This document shows, piece after piece, positions 26,201-34,823 of a DNA stretch of 64,000 nucleotides. The stretch comes from Eisenbergiella tayi (lineage in GTDB: Bacteria > Bacillota > Clostridia > Lachnospirales > Lachnospiraceae). The notes beneath the pieces are model-generated. The model was not told the origin of the DNA and ran no database searches. It saw only the letters and a program-made list of their open reading frames with translations. Position numbers and translations under genes: made by a program. The stretch lies in NCBI RefSeq assembly GCF_001881565.1, contig NZ_MPDJ01000001.1, positions 1,184,749 through 1,248,748 on the forward strand, in the 5' to 3' direction. Every line of letters starts with the position of its first letter. Within the stretch, counting starts at the first letter, position 1.

Positions 26201-26391
26201 CCTCGGAAAGTATGGAGGAATCCTCTGAAGTGCCGGAATCCGTTCCTCATAAGGATCTTGACACACAGGAGATCAGGAAGACATCGGAAAGCAAAACGAT
26301 TGCTGTTGTTCTCATCGCCTCCTGTGTTCTGCTGATTCTGGTGGTGGTAATTATAGTGGTATTGCTTTCTATTAAGAAAAAGCAGGATTGA
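23224..26391 (+). CDS. Large cell-surface protein with BspA-like leucine-rich region
   Basis: 1055 residues with N-terminal signal peptide (about 1-28). An acidic Ser/Thr/Asp linker is followed by BspA/LRR_5-type repeats (about 85-215; I-G-x-N-A-F pattern three times), Ig-like segments (about 310-500), and an InlB-B/bacterial-repeat-like domain (about 505-580; Y-T-I-N-V-S-T-S-G-R-G-K-V). A Ser/Asn-rich linker, a Ser/Glu/Thr stalk (about 960-1020), and a membrane helix (about 1026-1049) with a KKKQD tail follow. No LPxTG motif is seen, so membrane anchoring is likely. Ligand unknown. Confidence 0.75.
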   Translation: MKGLKRFFTLLAVSAAFALFTGNLTVLADNPPGGTDSDSINGSVQTEPEGTDTSSGTSTENSQTDGNDNTSSNPSVIEMFVCDKNGIITGVNPEYLQSLGTQELKISLTIPSSVNGTKVTGIGPNAFMPAYYPQYVINFVSLDFSKAAITSIGNNAFLGCTGLTGTLRLPATLTSVGENAFSYTGFSYVYFPSGKCSYGTGAFGDMKNLAAAICPDETSYHNLSSLSIVNQDKLTYPLTLYFQDENGSTAAKNRAALYNMPLTYVMKDNRSWINDKDYKLPSPSFEGDYTWKWSTELNSSNSVTPASLVKGNLLVAVKSITKPAISFGGDINKTYDKSEAVLTVTASHPKAKAYKDAVNGDVVFFYTWEWTDNTGIHNKESEYDKNSLEFTNSSDFTCNVKVQAFVKGDDKAFYEESHDYHVKIRQVSSVVKPIVSSGTVSVDGQLPDLSLGEGSTPGDIVWDENQTIQEGKKEYSWTFTPKDKINYSTAAGKVTLQGTAAPLYTINVSTSGRGKVSPDGTVTVEKGKDILFTFTPDPGYKLGTVTLDNIDVTGKVKDNSYKIENAPAGDSQEHKLSVSFKQLDSDDMKQMFSSLPVITSDKMTPDQGNAYLDAIIQYRSLSANRTTSVSQDTLLAFYRTLAKHPKIEFDIDNKGPVSISDYTALLDSMTLEDAKGLRDGTVSHLSISIDVKDTNLNTQQRDMIKAAKKDAVITDSYNISLKKSVTKPEGTNDTYLTDPRYPLTLKFPVPKGIKAPASGYERTFYVAAVHEQSNSRSSTDILSNKDSSGKTITVATDRFSVFTVLYQDIKKAEDPHTSSGQNNSSDNKNNDNNSSSNTYVPDYEKDFWDNVSNLIKKAKAGDTVNVNAVTYDKMPESVMAALRENPQVALIVRWDGGKPVIIPAQTALAFEKGRVYYPLSLLSELYAKVNASLTAPVPTPPSSGTSGGGNSWDISAPSSNNTTYTPTSKDKGTEIEAETESESDTETQETETPSESMEESSEVPESVPHKDLDTQEIRKTSESKTIAVVLIASCVLLILVVVIIVVLLSIKKKQD

Positions 26392-26444
26392 CCGCAAGAT
26401 TAACGTGACTCTGTAAAAAACAAAATCATATGATTGTACCATGT

Positions 26445-26497
26445 GCTCCCATCCGGGCAGACCGATTCATGTCTGTTTCCCGGATGGGAGCAATTTT
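26445..26497 (+). terminator. Terminator after the surface-protein gene
   Basis: A 13-bp perfect stem GCTCCCATCCGGG/CCCGGATGGGAGC around a 21-nt loop, followed by AATTTTATT. It lies 54 nt past the stop. Confidence 0.7.
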
Positions 26498-26625
26498 ATT
26501 ATCAAAAAGCCCTTATAAGCCAAATCATATAAAATTATAAATATAAGATATAAATGATAATGTCTGTATATAAGCCTCATGTTATAATTTAAAAATATAT
26601 TTATGTCAAATTAAGGGGATACAGC

Positions 26626-28848
26626 ATGAGGGGAAAAGAAAAGGGTGTTTGGAAGCGACTGGATTTTGCCAGCCAGTCATACAGAGGCATTATGTTTGTC
26701 AGCTACGTACTGGTGGGAGGACTTGCTCTTATATTAATGGTAGCAGGTGTTTTTTCATGGTTCAATGTTTATTTCAAGGAACAGGTCTCTGCAATAGGAA
26801 TCGAGCAACTGAAGCAGATTGATACGGTATATAACAGCAAAATTGATTTATATCATACCCAGCTGAAAAATGCATATCATGAACCTGCGATTAAAAATTA
26901 TATCTATTCGGATACGAGTGATTTTCAGCGTGATTATGAACTCAGCCGATATCTGCAGAATATGATTGTATATAATGAAGTAATTGAATATGTCGGCTTT
27001 TATAAAAATGATACCTTCCATGTTCAGGTGGGGACAAAATACCCGGATATGCAGGAGCAGGAAGAAGTGAATAAAAGATTATCCGAGTCTAAAGACGATA
27101 TGGAACACTTTGTCCTGCAGTCTCCGTCCGGAGAACGGAAATTATGTATCTTTCTGACCGAAAGAGGTATGCTGTACGGTAAACCGGAACGGGGAATTGT
27201 CTTCATGGTTAATTTAAGAAAGCTTCAGAATGAATTATTTTCATCGGATGTATCCGGAAGCCGTATCATTATATTTTCTAATTCAGGGACCCCATTGCTG
27301 GAAAATGATAATTTTACGGAAAAGGAAGAAACTGAACTTTGGAAAAGTATTGAAAATCAGCAGGGCTTGAAGAAAGACAACAAAATAACAATTGACGGAA
27401 ATTCTTATATTTATAACAGCATGCCCAGCAAACAGAGAGGTGAGTTTCTTGTCCTGCTCCAGGATTTCCATGTACAGGAAGCACAAATGTCAGAAGCCAG
27501 CAGAATGATGTATATGATTTTTATGGGAGTTCTGATTGCCGTTCTTGGATTCTCCGTCGCTATGGCAAGATGTGTCTATTTCCCATTCAAAAAATTTATG
27601 GAGGTACTTAAAGATAAAGCTGAGTTTACAGATAGCAGCGAGGCTTACAGCAGGGAACGTACCCAAATAACCAGTGACAAAATATTATATCAGGTCGGTA
27701 TGATGTCGGCCGGATATTATTCCGACAGAGTTCTGAGCTATCTGAACAGCCCGGATGAAAAGGACGGTATACCGGATATATTAAAACTGAAGGATCGGAA
27801 TGAGCATTGTCTTCTTATTCTATTCTGGCAGGAATATGTAGACAGCAGCCGTACAGGCATCCTGTCCATGGAAATCTGCCATCTGCTGGAAAACGCAGTC
27901 CAGGGCTGCAAAGTATCCGTTATTGTAGATAAGTCAGAGGATTCCTTTCTTATTTTACTCAAGGAACCCAGATGGATAAACCGGATTTCCGATCATGCCT
28001 TTATCGTACAAATCCTGAAAGAAATATGTGATAAAGAAGAAAACGGCAATCGGATTTTCTGTGCGGTTTCCTCCTTAGTCCAAGAGGAAGAAGATTTACC
28101 CGGAGCCTATAAAAAAATATATATGCTCCGCAAATCAAACCTGTTAGGCCAAAGTGATACCGTCATGTCCGAGGATGATATGAACTGCAGGGATGATAAC
28201 GTGATTCCTGTCAAATTCTATCAGGATACTCTCCGCGCTATCCGGGAAGGCGAAGAAGAATCCGCTGTAATTGAAATAAGAAAACTATTGATGAGTATAA
28301 GTCCCTATTCCTTTGCACGGCAGCTTCATTTCCTGGCCGAACTTGCGGTGCAGATTTCCCAGCTATCTTATGAGGTTCCGCTGAATAACAGGGAGTGGCA
28401 GGAAAAATATCTGGATCATTATATGAAAATCGCTGCTTTGCAGGATCAAAACCAGCTTAAGCGCTTTTTTGAACAATTAATTACTAACAGCTGCCTGGAG
28501 AATAAGGTTGTGAAAGAAAAAAATCTTCGTATTCAGGTTGTGGATTCTTTAGACTATATACAGCAGAATTACAAAAACCCGGATATCTGTGTGGATAAGG
28601 TAGCCGAAAAGTTTCATATCTCCGTCTCTTACTACAGTAAACTGTTCAATGAATTTGTGGGTATGACCTTTCCTGAATACATAAACGATTTACGGCTTTC
28701 CTTTGCTAAAGAGCTGCTGACGGCCAATTCCATAATCAGTATCAAACGAGTGGCAGAAATAAGCGGATTTTCCAATCTTTCCTATTTTTCCGCTCAATTT
28801 AAGAAAAAATACGGCTTTACACCTTCCGGCTACAGAAAAATCCTATAA
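26626..28848 (+). CDS. Membrane-bound AraC-family transcriptional regulator
   Basis: 740 residues. Membrane helices at about 25-47 and 288-310 enclose a roughly 240-residue extracytoplasmic sensor. A cytosolic middle region follows, then a C-terminal AraC/XylS DNA-binding domain (about 640-740; V-A-E-K-F-H-I-S-x-S-Y-Y-S-K-L-F-N and G-F-S-N-L-S-Y-F-S-A-Q-F-K-K-K-Y-G-F-T-P). It joins sensing and DNA binding in one chain. It precedes an ABC importer and GH43 operon, which it most likely controls. Confidence 0.85.
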   Translation: MRGKEKGVWKRLDFASQSYRGIMFVSYVLVGGLALILMVAGVFSWFNVYFKEQVSAIGIEQLKQIDTVYNSKIDLYHTQLKNAYHEPAIKNYIYSDTSDFQRDYELSRYLQNMIVYNEVIEYVGFYKNDTFHVQVGTKYPDMQEQEEVNKRLSESKDDMEHFVLQSPSGERKLCIFLTERGMLYGKPERGIVFMVNLRKLQNELFSSDVSGSRIIIFSNSGTPLLENDNFTEKEETELWKSIENQQGLKKDNKITIDGNSYIYNSMPSKQRGEFLVLLQDFHVQEAQMSEASRMMYMIFMGVLIAVLGFSVAMARCVYFPFKKFMEVLKDKAEFTDSSEAYSRERTQITSDKILYQVGMMSAGYYSDRVLSYLNSPDEKDGIPDILKLKDRNEHCLLILFWQEYVDSSRTGILSMEICHLLENAVQGCKVSVIVDKSEDSFLILLKEPRWINRISDHAFIVQILKEICDKEENGNRIFCAVSSLVQEEEDLPGAYKKIYMLRKSNLLGQSDTVMSEDDMNCRDDNVIPVKFYQDTLRAIREGEEESAVIEIRKLLMSISPYSFARQLHFLAELAVQISQLSYEVPLNNREWQEKYLDHYMKIAALQDQNQLKRFFEQLITNSCLENKVVKEKNLRIQVVDSLDYIQQNYKNPDICVDKVAEKFHISVSYYSKLFNEFVGMTFPEYINDLRLSFAKELLTANSIISIKRVAEISGFSNLSYFSAQFKKKYGFTPSGYRKIL

Positions 28849-28872
28849 AAATAATAAAAAATATAAAATTAG

Positions 28873-28929
28873 TACGCAGTTAAAACAGGAAAAAAGCTTA
28901 TTTCTGTTTTGATTGCGTATTTTTTTTAT
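28873..28929 (+). terminator. Terminator after the AraC-type regulator
   Basis: TACGCA..AAAACAGGAAA pairs with TTTCTGTTTT..TGCGTA with a short internal mismatch, followed by eight T. It separates the regulator from the ABC operon. Confidence 0.75.
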
Positions 28930-29046
28930 TGAATTATGCGATCGGCAACTTGATAATGGTGCTATCCGGATGACAGACAGATTATTATGAGGAGACTGGA
29001 AAAGAAAAGACAATTCAGCTACCGGGAAGGATGGTTATTATTTTAA

Positions 29047-30000
29047 ATGAGTAAGAAAAAAATTATTCCAAAGAAAAAAAGGCCAATAGGAATGGCAATC
29101 AGGCAGGACGGGCCATTATATATTTTGGCCCTGCCGGGAATTATCGCCTTACTGCTGTTTTCCTATCTGCCAATGACAGGCATTATCCTTGTATTTAAGG
29201 AGTACAACTTCAAAGGAGGAATCTATAAAAGTCCCTGGGCAGAACCCATATACAAAAATTTTCAGTTTTTCTTTAATAATATATCCACGGCAATGCGTGC
29301 TACGGGATTAACTGTAATGTATAACCTGCTTTTCTTTCTGGCAGGCACAATCCTTTCTGTGGCAATTGCCATAATGCTCAGTGAGATTTCAAGCAAAAAG
29401 TTTATTAAGATTTCCCAGAGCATCATGTTTCTTCCGTATTTTATATCATGGATGGTTATGGGCGCTATTATGTTCTCTTTACTGAATGCTGAAACAGGCC
29501 TTGTAAACCGGCTTTTGCTGTCCGTAACGGGACAAACCTTTGATTTTTATTCTCATCCGGGAGCATGGGGCTTTTTACTGGTAATCGCTAACACATGGCA
29601 GAGCTGCGGGTATAATTCCATCATCTATTATGGCGTTCTGACCGGAATTGATTCCTCTTTATATGAAGCCGCACATGTGGATGGGGCTACCCGGTGGCAG
29701 TGTATTATGAAGATCACGCTTCCCTTAATAAAGCCAACCGTAGTAATTTTGTTCTTGCTTTCCGTTGGCAACATGCTGAGAGGAAACCTGAATATGATCA
29801 TCGGCCTGACAAATCTGAATCCTATTTTACTGCCAATGACAGATTTGATTGATGTGTTTGTTTACCGCAGCGGCGTCAGAAACGGAGAAATGGCTTTTGC
29901 CTCTGCAATTTCCCTTTACCAGTCCATATTCGGCTTTTTACTGGTAATAACTGCAAATAAAATTGCAGGGAAATTCGACAGTGAATCCACATTATTTTAA
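29047..30000 (+). CDS. ABC transporter permease, LplB-like
   Basis: 317 residues, six hydrophobic helices and the binding-protein-dependent permease signature E-A-A-H-V-D-G-A-T-R-W-Q-C-I-M-K-I-T-L-P near 215. The N-terminus is basic and cytosolic. The nearest Shine-Dalgarno-like AAGGA is 15 nt from the ATG, longer than usual. It forms the importer with the genes at 30015 and 30944; no ATPase is encoded nearby, as is common for oligosaccharide importers sharing one ATPase. Confidence 0.87.
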   Translation: MSKKKIIPKKKRPIGMAIRQDGPLYILALPGIIALLLFSYLPMTGIILVFKEYNFKGGIYKSPWAEPIYKNFQFFFNNISTAMRATGLTVMYNLLFFLAGTILSVAIAIMLSEISSKKFIKISQSIMFLPYFISWMVMGAIMFSLLNAETGLVNRLLLSVTGQTFDFYSHPGAWGFLLVIANTWQSCGYNSIIYYGVLTGIDSSLYEAAHVDGATRWQCIMKITLPLIKPTVVILFLLSVGNMLRGNLNMIIGLTNLNPILLPMTDLIDVFVYRSGVRNGEMAFASAISLYQSIFGFLLVITANKIAGKFDSESTLF

Positions 30001-30014
30001 GGAGAAAAGATGAA

Positions 30015-30899
30015 ATGAAAAAACTGGGCAAGGATAAACTGCTGCTGGTCCTATTTTATTTTTTATTAACTGTAATCTCTGCTTTTTGCATTTTCCCTAT
30101 ATTGTTTGCCGTCATCGGTTCCTTTACAAGCGAAGCAGAAGTAGCATCACACGGCTTCAGGCTGTTCCCGGAATCCCTGACACTGGATACCTATAAGTAT
30201 GTATTTCTCACACAGGGCAAAAAACTAGTAAATGCTTATAAAATCAGCATAATAAATACGATAGCAGGGACTGCGATTTCCCTTTTCGTAACCATTACAT
30301 ATGCTTATGTAATATCCGTCAGAGACTTTAAAATGGGGAATAAATTCGCTTTCTTTGCGTATTTTACCATGCTGTTTAACGGCGGTATGCTGGCTTGGTA
30401 TTTAATCTGCACACAGTATCTGGGGCTTAAAGACAACATGTGGGCCATGATTCTGCCCTATTGCATGAATGTCTTCAATATGTATCTGATGAGAAATTTT
30501 TTCAAGGGGCTGCCCTATGAATTAGTGGAAAGCGCAAAAATAGACGGCGCAGGGCACTTCCGTATTTTACTTCAGGTTATTCTGCCTTTATCCAAAGCCG
30601 GAGTTGTGACCATTGCATTATTTTATGCGCTTCAATACTGGAATGATTTCTATCTTCCGCTGATGCTTATAAATAAAGATAACCTGTTTTCCATTCAGTA
30701 TATTCTATATAAAATGATGTCCAATATTCAATATCTGGCATCCAATCCTACAGGAGCCATGGCATCCCATGTAATACTGCCGACCCAGACAATAAAAATG
30801 GCTATTACCTGCATTGCAATCGGGCCGATTATATTATGTTACCCTTTTATACAGAAGTATTTTGTAAAAGGGGTAACGGTAGGTGCATTAAAAGGTTAA
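30015..30899 (+). CDS. Carbohydrate ABC transporter permease, YtcP-like
   Basis: 294 residues, six helices, permease signature V-E-S-A-K-I-D-G-A-G-H-F-R-I-L-L-Q-V-I-L-P near 175, and a C-terminal V-K-G-V-T-V-G-A-L-K-G typical of the sugar-permease subfamily. It lies 14 nt after its partner. AAGGAG precedes the ATG, with a two-codon ATG-AAA-TGA between them that overlaps the real start. Confidence 0.88.
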   Translation: MKKLGKDKLLLVLFYFLLTVISAFCIFPILFAVIGSFTSEAEVASHGFRLFPESLTLDTYKYVFLTQGKKLVNAYKISIINTIAGTAISLFVTITYAYVISVRDFKMGNKFAFFAYFTMLFNGGMLAWYLICTQYLGLKDNMWAMILPYCMNVFNMYLMRNFFKGLPYELVESAKIDGAGHFRILLQVILPLSKAGVVTIALFYALQYWNDFYLPLMLINKDNLFSIQYILYKMMSNIQYLASNPTGAMASHVILPTQTIKMAITCIAIGPIILCYPFIQKYFVKGVTVGALKG

Positions 30900-30943
30900 G
30901 ACAGCTGATCAGCTGATTAATAAAAATTATACAGGAGGGTTTT

Positions 30944-32464
30944 ATGAGTATGAAAAAAGCAAAAGTATTAATTGCAGCAGCTGCATTAGCGCTGCTGCTG
31001 GGAGGCTGCGGTAAAGGAAGCACGGAAAACACTGTCTCCTCAACAGAAACTGCAAAAGCGGAACCCACAGAAGCGCTCTTGATTCTGTACGGGGATGAAT
31101 CTCAAAGAATGCGGGAATTTTCCGAAAATGAATTTCACGACAGAGTCCTTGATGAGATTAACGTTGATGTGACCATACAGTATCTGCCCTGGTCAGAATA
31201 TGCCGGCGGAAAATCTGAATTGATGCTTTCTTCCGGAGAAAAATTTGCAACCTATACAGATATTGCCTATTTGTCCAAATGTATTTCAAAAGGATATTAT
31301 GCCGATCTGACAGATGCAGTCGATAAATATGCAGGACATATCAAAGAATACTGCGGAGGTGATAGTGCCTTTGACGTATGGACAATAGATGGTAAAGTAT
31401 ATGCCATTCCGATGGGCAATAACCCGAATGCCGGTGAAAATTATGTTATTTCGGCAAGAAGGGATATTATGGATGAAGTCGGCATGGACAGCCTGGATTC
31501 CATAGAGGATGTGGAAAAATTCTATCAGCTTGCCAAAGAAAAGTATCCTGAAATCGTGGGGATTTCAAGAGGCGGCATGAACCTTTTGAATCTGAACGCT
31601 GCTATTGCTTCTGATGTGAATGTGCTGAAGCTTGACAATTTTGTAATGACAGACGGGAACAAAGTTGATGATGATTCGGTTTACAGCTATTATGAATCCG
31701 AAGAATACAGACAGATGTGTGAAATAACAAGAAGATGGAACCAGATGGGAATTATACCCAGCTATTTGTTATCAAACAGTTCGCAGGGGGATGCGGAATT
31801 TGTCAATGGAAATGGGCTGTTTGCATCCGGTACCAACAATACGGTTTTTGAATTCATGGATATGGTTAAGAAGTCCACGCCAAATGCTGTTTTTGAGAAC
31901 TTCTTTCTCGGTGATAAAAAACGGAAACCGCTTATGTCCAGAGGAACTTATACCACCGCTTTTGCCGTAAGCGCCAATGTGGAAGGTGCGGAGCTGGAAG
32001 GCTATGTTAAGCTTATTGATTTACTGCAGAGCAGCCAGGAATGGGTTGATTTTATCACTTATGGTGTTAAGGACAAAGATTATAAGCTGACAGAAGACGG
32101 GCAGGTAGAAAGAATTACCCAGGAAAATCTGTTTGATACCTGGATGCCCAATAACATTAATTTTAAAAGATATCCTACTTATGCGACGGAAGAACAGATC
32201 GAAACCTTTAAGAACTGGGATGAAGATTCCATCCTTCAGAAGAATATCGGCTTCGCCTTTGATATGACACCTGTTAAAACGGAATATGCCCAGCTTCTTG
32301 CGATTGAACAGGAATATTTGAATCCCATTTCCAGCGGTTTTGTCGATTATGAAGAAGCATTGCCGGCGGCAATTGAAAAACTGAAACAGGCAGGCCTTGA
32401 TAAATATGTAGAAGAATATCAGCGCCAGTTCAGTGAATTTATGGCAAAAAAGAACGGAGAATAA
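30944..32464 (+). CDS. Extracellular sugar-binding lipoprotein
   Basis: 506 residues. Lipoprotein signal with L-G-G-C (Cys22), Ser/Thr/Glu linker, then a two-lobed solute-binding fold, ending in a helical acidic tail. GGAGGG is 4 nt from the first ATG and 10 nt from a second ATG two codons on, so either may be used. Substrate-binding partner of the permeases at 29047 and 30015. Together with GH43, a (arabino)xylo-oligosaccharide is the likely ligand. Confidence 0.85.
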   Translation: MSMKKAKVLIAAAALALLLGGCGKGSTENTVSSTETAKAEPTEALLILYGDESQRMREFSENEFHDRVLDEINVDVTIQYLPWSEYAGGKSELMLSSGEKFATYTDIAYLSKCISKGYYADLTDAVDKYAGHIKEYCGGDSAFDVWTIDGKVYAIPMGNNPNAGENYVISARRDIMDEVGMDSLDSIEDVEKFYQLAKEKYPEIVGISRGGMNLLNLNAAIASDVNVLKLDNFVMTDGNKVDDDSVYSYYESEEYRQMCEITRRWNQMGIIPSYLLSNSSQGDAEFVNGNGLFASGTNNTVFEFMDMVKKSTPNAVFENFFLGDKKRKPLMSRGTYTTAFAVSANVEGAELEGYVKLIDLLQSSQEWVDFITYGVKDKDYKLTEDGQVERITQENLFDTWMPNNINFKRYPTYATEEQIETFKNWDEDSILQKNIGFAFDMTPVKTEYAQLLAIEQEYLNPISSGFVDYEEALPAAIEKLKQAGLDKYVEEYQRQFSEFMAKKNGE

Positions 32465-32465
32465 T

Positions 32466-33995
32466 ATGAACTATAAAAATCCCATTATATCAGGCTATAA
32501 TCCGGATCCCTCCATTTGCTGTGTGGGAGAAGATTATTATTTAGTTAATTCAACCTTTGAATTTTTTCCTTCTGTTCCTGTTTATCACAGTAAAAACCTT
32601 ATTAACTGGACTCTGGAAAGCTACTGCCTTACCTCAAAAGAGCAGGTTGATTTAGAACACTGCGGCTCGTCCGGAGGAATATATGCTCCTACCCTGCGCT
32701 ATCATGATTCTGTCTTTTTTATGACAACAACTAATGTGAGTTCAGGCGGAAATTTCATAGTACACACAAAAGATATTAAGAACGGCTGGTCGGAGCCCCA
32801 TTGGGTTGATCAGGGAGGCATTGATCCCTCTTTGCTGTTTGATGATGACGGAAAGGTATATTTTACTTCCACCGGTTCGGATGAACTGGGACAGGGAATT
32901 CTTTTATGTGAAGTGAATCCGTATACAGGCGAAAAACTGACAGAAAGCGTTATTATCAGCCATGGCTGCGGGGGAAGCTATCCGGAAGGGCCCCATTTAT
33001 ATAAAATCAACGGAAAATACTATCTTATGCTGGCAGAAGGCGGGACTGAATATGGACATATGGAGACAATGCAGAGAGCGGACAGCCCTTACGGTCCCTA
33101 TGAAGCCTGTCCCCATAACCCGATTCTTTCTCACAAAGAAGATATGCGGGCGGAAATCCATTGTACGGGCCATGCAGAATTAATGCAGGATCATAACAAT
33201 AACTGGTGGCTTGTCTGTCTTGGTGTGAGGCCTGCTGGTATTGCTCCTAATCGTCTGCTGCTTCATCATCTGGGACGGGAAACCTTTCTTGCCCCGGTAA
33301 AATGGAGTGAAGACGGATGGCCGATTGTGGGTGATAACGGGCTGATATCCCTCGAAATGGACGGACCGCTTCCGGGAGAACCTCCCTTTGCAGTTGACCG
33401 AAATTTCCTTGATGATTTCAGTATGGAAGCATTCAGCCTTCATTATAATTACCTGCGCAATCCTCATACCGAAAATTATATTCGTGATACAGAGAATAAA
33501 CGCCTTATCCTGAAGGGAACAAGGGTAACACTGAATGATGCAGACAGCCCCACCTGGATTGGTATCAGACAGAAGGATTTTGATACGGAAACCCATGTCC
33601 GGGTCAGCCTGTTGGAACAGCATCAAAACATAAGGGCAGGAATAACAGCCTTTTATAATGATTCTTACCATTACGAGATTTACATAACCCATGAGGCCAA
33701 TTGCTGCAAAGTATGTCTGGCAAAGCATATACATGACATTTTTGTGGTTACGGAAAGTGCCCAGATACCGGATACAAAAAATATTTCCCTTAAAATAAAA
33801 TCAGATGGTGAAAGGTATTCTTTTTACTACAGTCTGAATGATAAGGACTATATTCTTCTGGGAACCGGGCTTGCCGTAGGATTGTGTTCGGAAAGTACAA
33901 AGACGATGACCTTTACCGGAACATATCTTGGGATGTTTGCAGAACTCGGCCAGGCAGCCTTTGAAGACTTCGAGGTTAAAATACTGGAAGGATAG
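32466..33995 (+). CDS. Glycoside hydrolase family 43 (beta-xylosidase/arabinofuranosidase-like)
   Basis: 509 residues from the ATG at 32466 (GGAG 6 nt upstream), one nucleotide past the preceding stop. The five-bladed propeller has general base in N-P-D-P-S-I, the pKa-modulating Asp in G-G-I-D-P-S-L-L, and general acid in Y-P-E-G-P-H. A C-terminal beta-sandwich (about 330-509) fits the GH43 xylosidase type. No signal peptide, so it acts on imported oligosaccharides in the cytosol. Xylosidase or arabinofuranosidase specificity cannot be separated by reading. Confidence 0.88.
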   Translation: MNYKNPIISGYNPDPSICCVGEDYYLVNSTFEFFPSVPVYHSKNLINWTLESYCLTSKEQVDLEHCGSSGGIYAPTLRYHDSVFFMTTTNVSSGGNFIVHTKDIKNGWSEPHWVDQGGIDPSLLFDDDGKVYFTSTGSDELGQGILLCEVNPYTGEKLTESVIISHGCGGSYPEGPHLYKINGKYYLMLAEGGTEYGHMETMQRADSPYGPYEACPHNPILSHKEDMRAEIHCTGHAELMQDHNNNWWLVCLGVRPAGIAPNRLLLHHLGRETFLAPVKWSEDGWPIVGDNGLISLEMDGPLPGEPPFAVDRNFLDDFSMEAFSLHYNYLRNPHTENYIRDTENKRLILKGTRVTLNDADSPTWIGIRQKDFDTETHVRVSLLEQHQNIRAGITAFYNDSYHYEIYITHEANCCKVCLAKHIHDIFVVTESAQIPDTKNISLKIKSDGERYSFYYSLNDKDYILLGTGLAVGLCSESTKTMTFTGTYLGMFAELGQAAFEDFEVKILEG

Positions 33996-34050
33996 AAGGA
34001 ATGGGTAATCTGAAAAAAGTGAAAATCTTCTAAGAAGATAACTGAAAAAT

Positions 34051-34087
34051 GGGCCTCACATAATATATCATTTATTATGTGAGGCCC
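34051..34087. terminator. Bidirectional terminator between GH43 and the KdpE-like gene
   Basis: A stem of about 15 bp, GGGCCTCACATAATA with its complement, is bounded by AAAA on the left and TTTTT on the right. It serves the convergent genes ending at 33995 and 34116. Confidence 0.85.
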
Positions 34088-34115
34088 GTTTTTATCTCAG
34101 AACCACTAATTTTCA

Positions 34116-34823
34116 CTATTCCGAAAACCGGTACCCTACCCCCACCTCTGTAATAATAAACCTGGGATTAGTGGTATCCTTTTCAATTTTCCTGCGCAGC
34201 GTCGCCATAAATACCCTGAGGCTGTTGGGATCCCCGCCTTCCCCATACCCCCATATTTTATTCTGGATATAATTATGGGTCAGGACCTTTCCCCGATTGC
34301 TCACCAGGAGCGTGAGCAGCTTATATTCTATAGGTGTCACATGGATTTCCTTATCGTCAATAAAGACCATACGCTTCACAAAATCAATGCGCAGGTAATC
34401 GCATTCAAAACTTTCCCCCAGCTCGTTTCCGCCGCCGTTCTGTTCACTTTTACGGATAGCCACGCGGATACGCGCCAGAAGCTCTCCCATATGAAAGGGC
34501 TTCACCACATAATCATCCGCTCCCAGATCAAGGGCCTTTATTTTTTCCGTTTCCTCCTGTCTGGCGGAAACCACTATAATAGGCTTATCCGAATTGCTGC
34601 GGATATGCTCGATCACTTCCATTCCGTCCATATCCGGAAGGCCCAGATCCAGGATCACCACATCCGGGTTATTGGCATAGCTTAAACCAATAGCCTCCCT
34701 GCCCGTATCTGCTTTCAGATAATGGTATCCTTCCTGCTTCAGGCTCATGCAAATAAAATTCGATATATATTTATCATCCTCCACAATAAGGACGTTTACT
34801 TCCTTTTCCACACCTTCCATCAT
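34116..34823 (-). CDS. OmpR/KdpE-like response regulator (trk2)
   Basis: 235 residues. Receiver with E-D-D, V-I-L-D-L-G-L-P-D-M-D-G and V-V-K-P-F-H, then a winged-helix domain ending E-V-G-V-G-Y-R-F. Closely related to KdpE and to the regulator at 12011. The start overlaps the kinase stop by 4 nt. It ends a five-gene operon and probably acts on the half-site array at 38746-38795 that precedes the operon. Confidence 0.87.
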   Translation of the reverse strand: MMEGVEKEVNVLIVEDDKYISNFICMSLKQEGYHYLKADTGREAIGLSYANNPDVVILDLGLPDMDGMEVIEHIRSNSDKPIIVVSARQEETEKIKALDLGADDYVVKPFHMGELLARIRVAIRKSEQNGGGNELGESFECDYLRIDFVKRMVFIDDKEIHVTPIEYKLLTLLVSNRGKVLTHNYIQNKIWGYGEGGDPNSLRVFMATLRRKIEKDTTNPRFIITEVGVGYRFSE

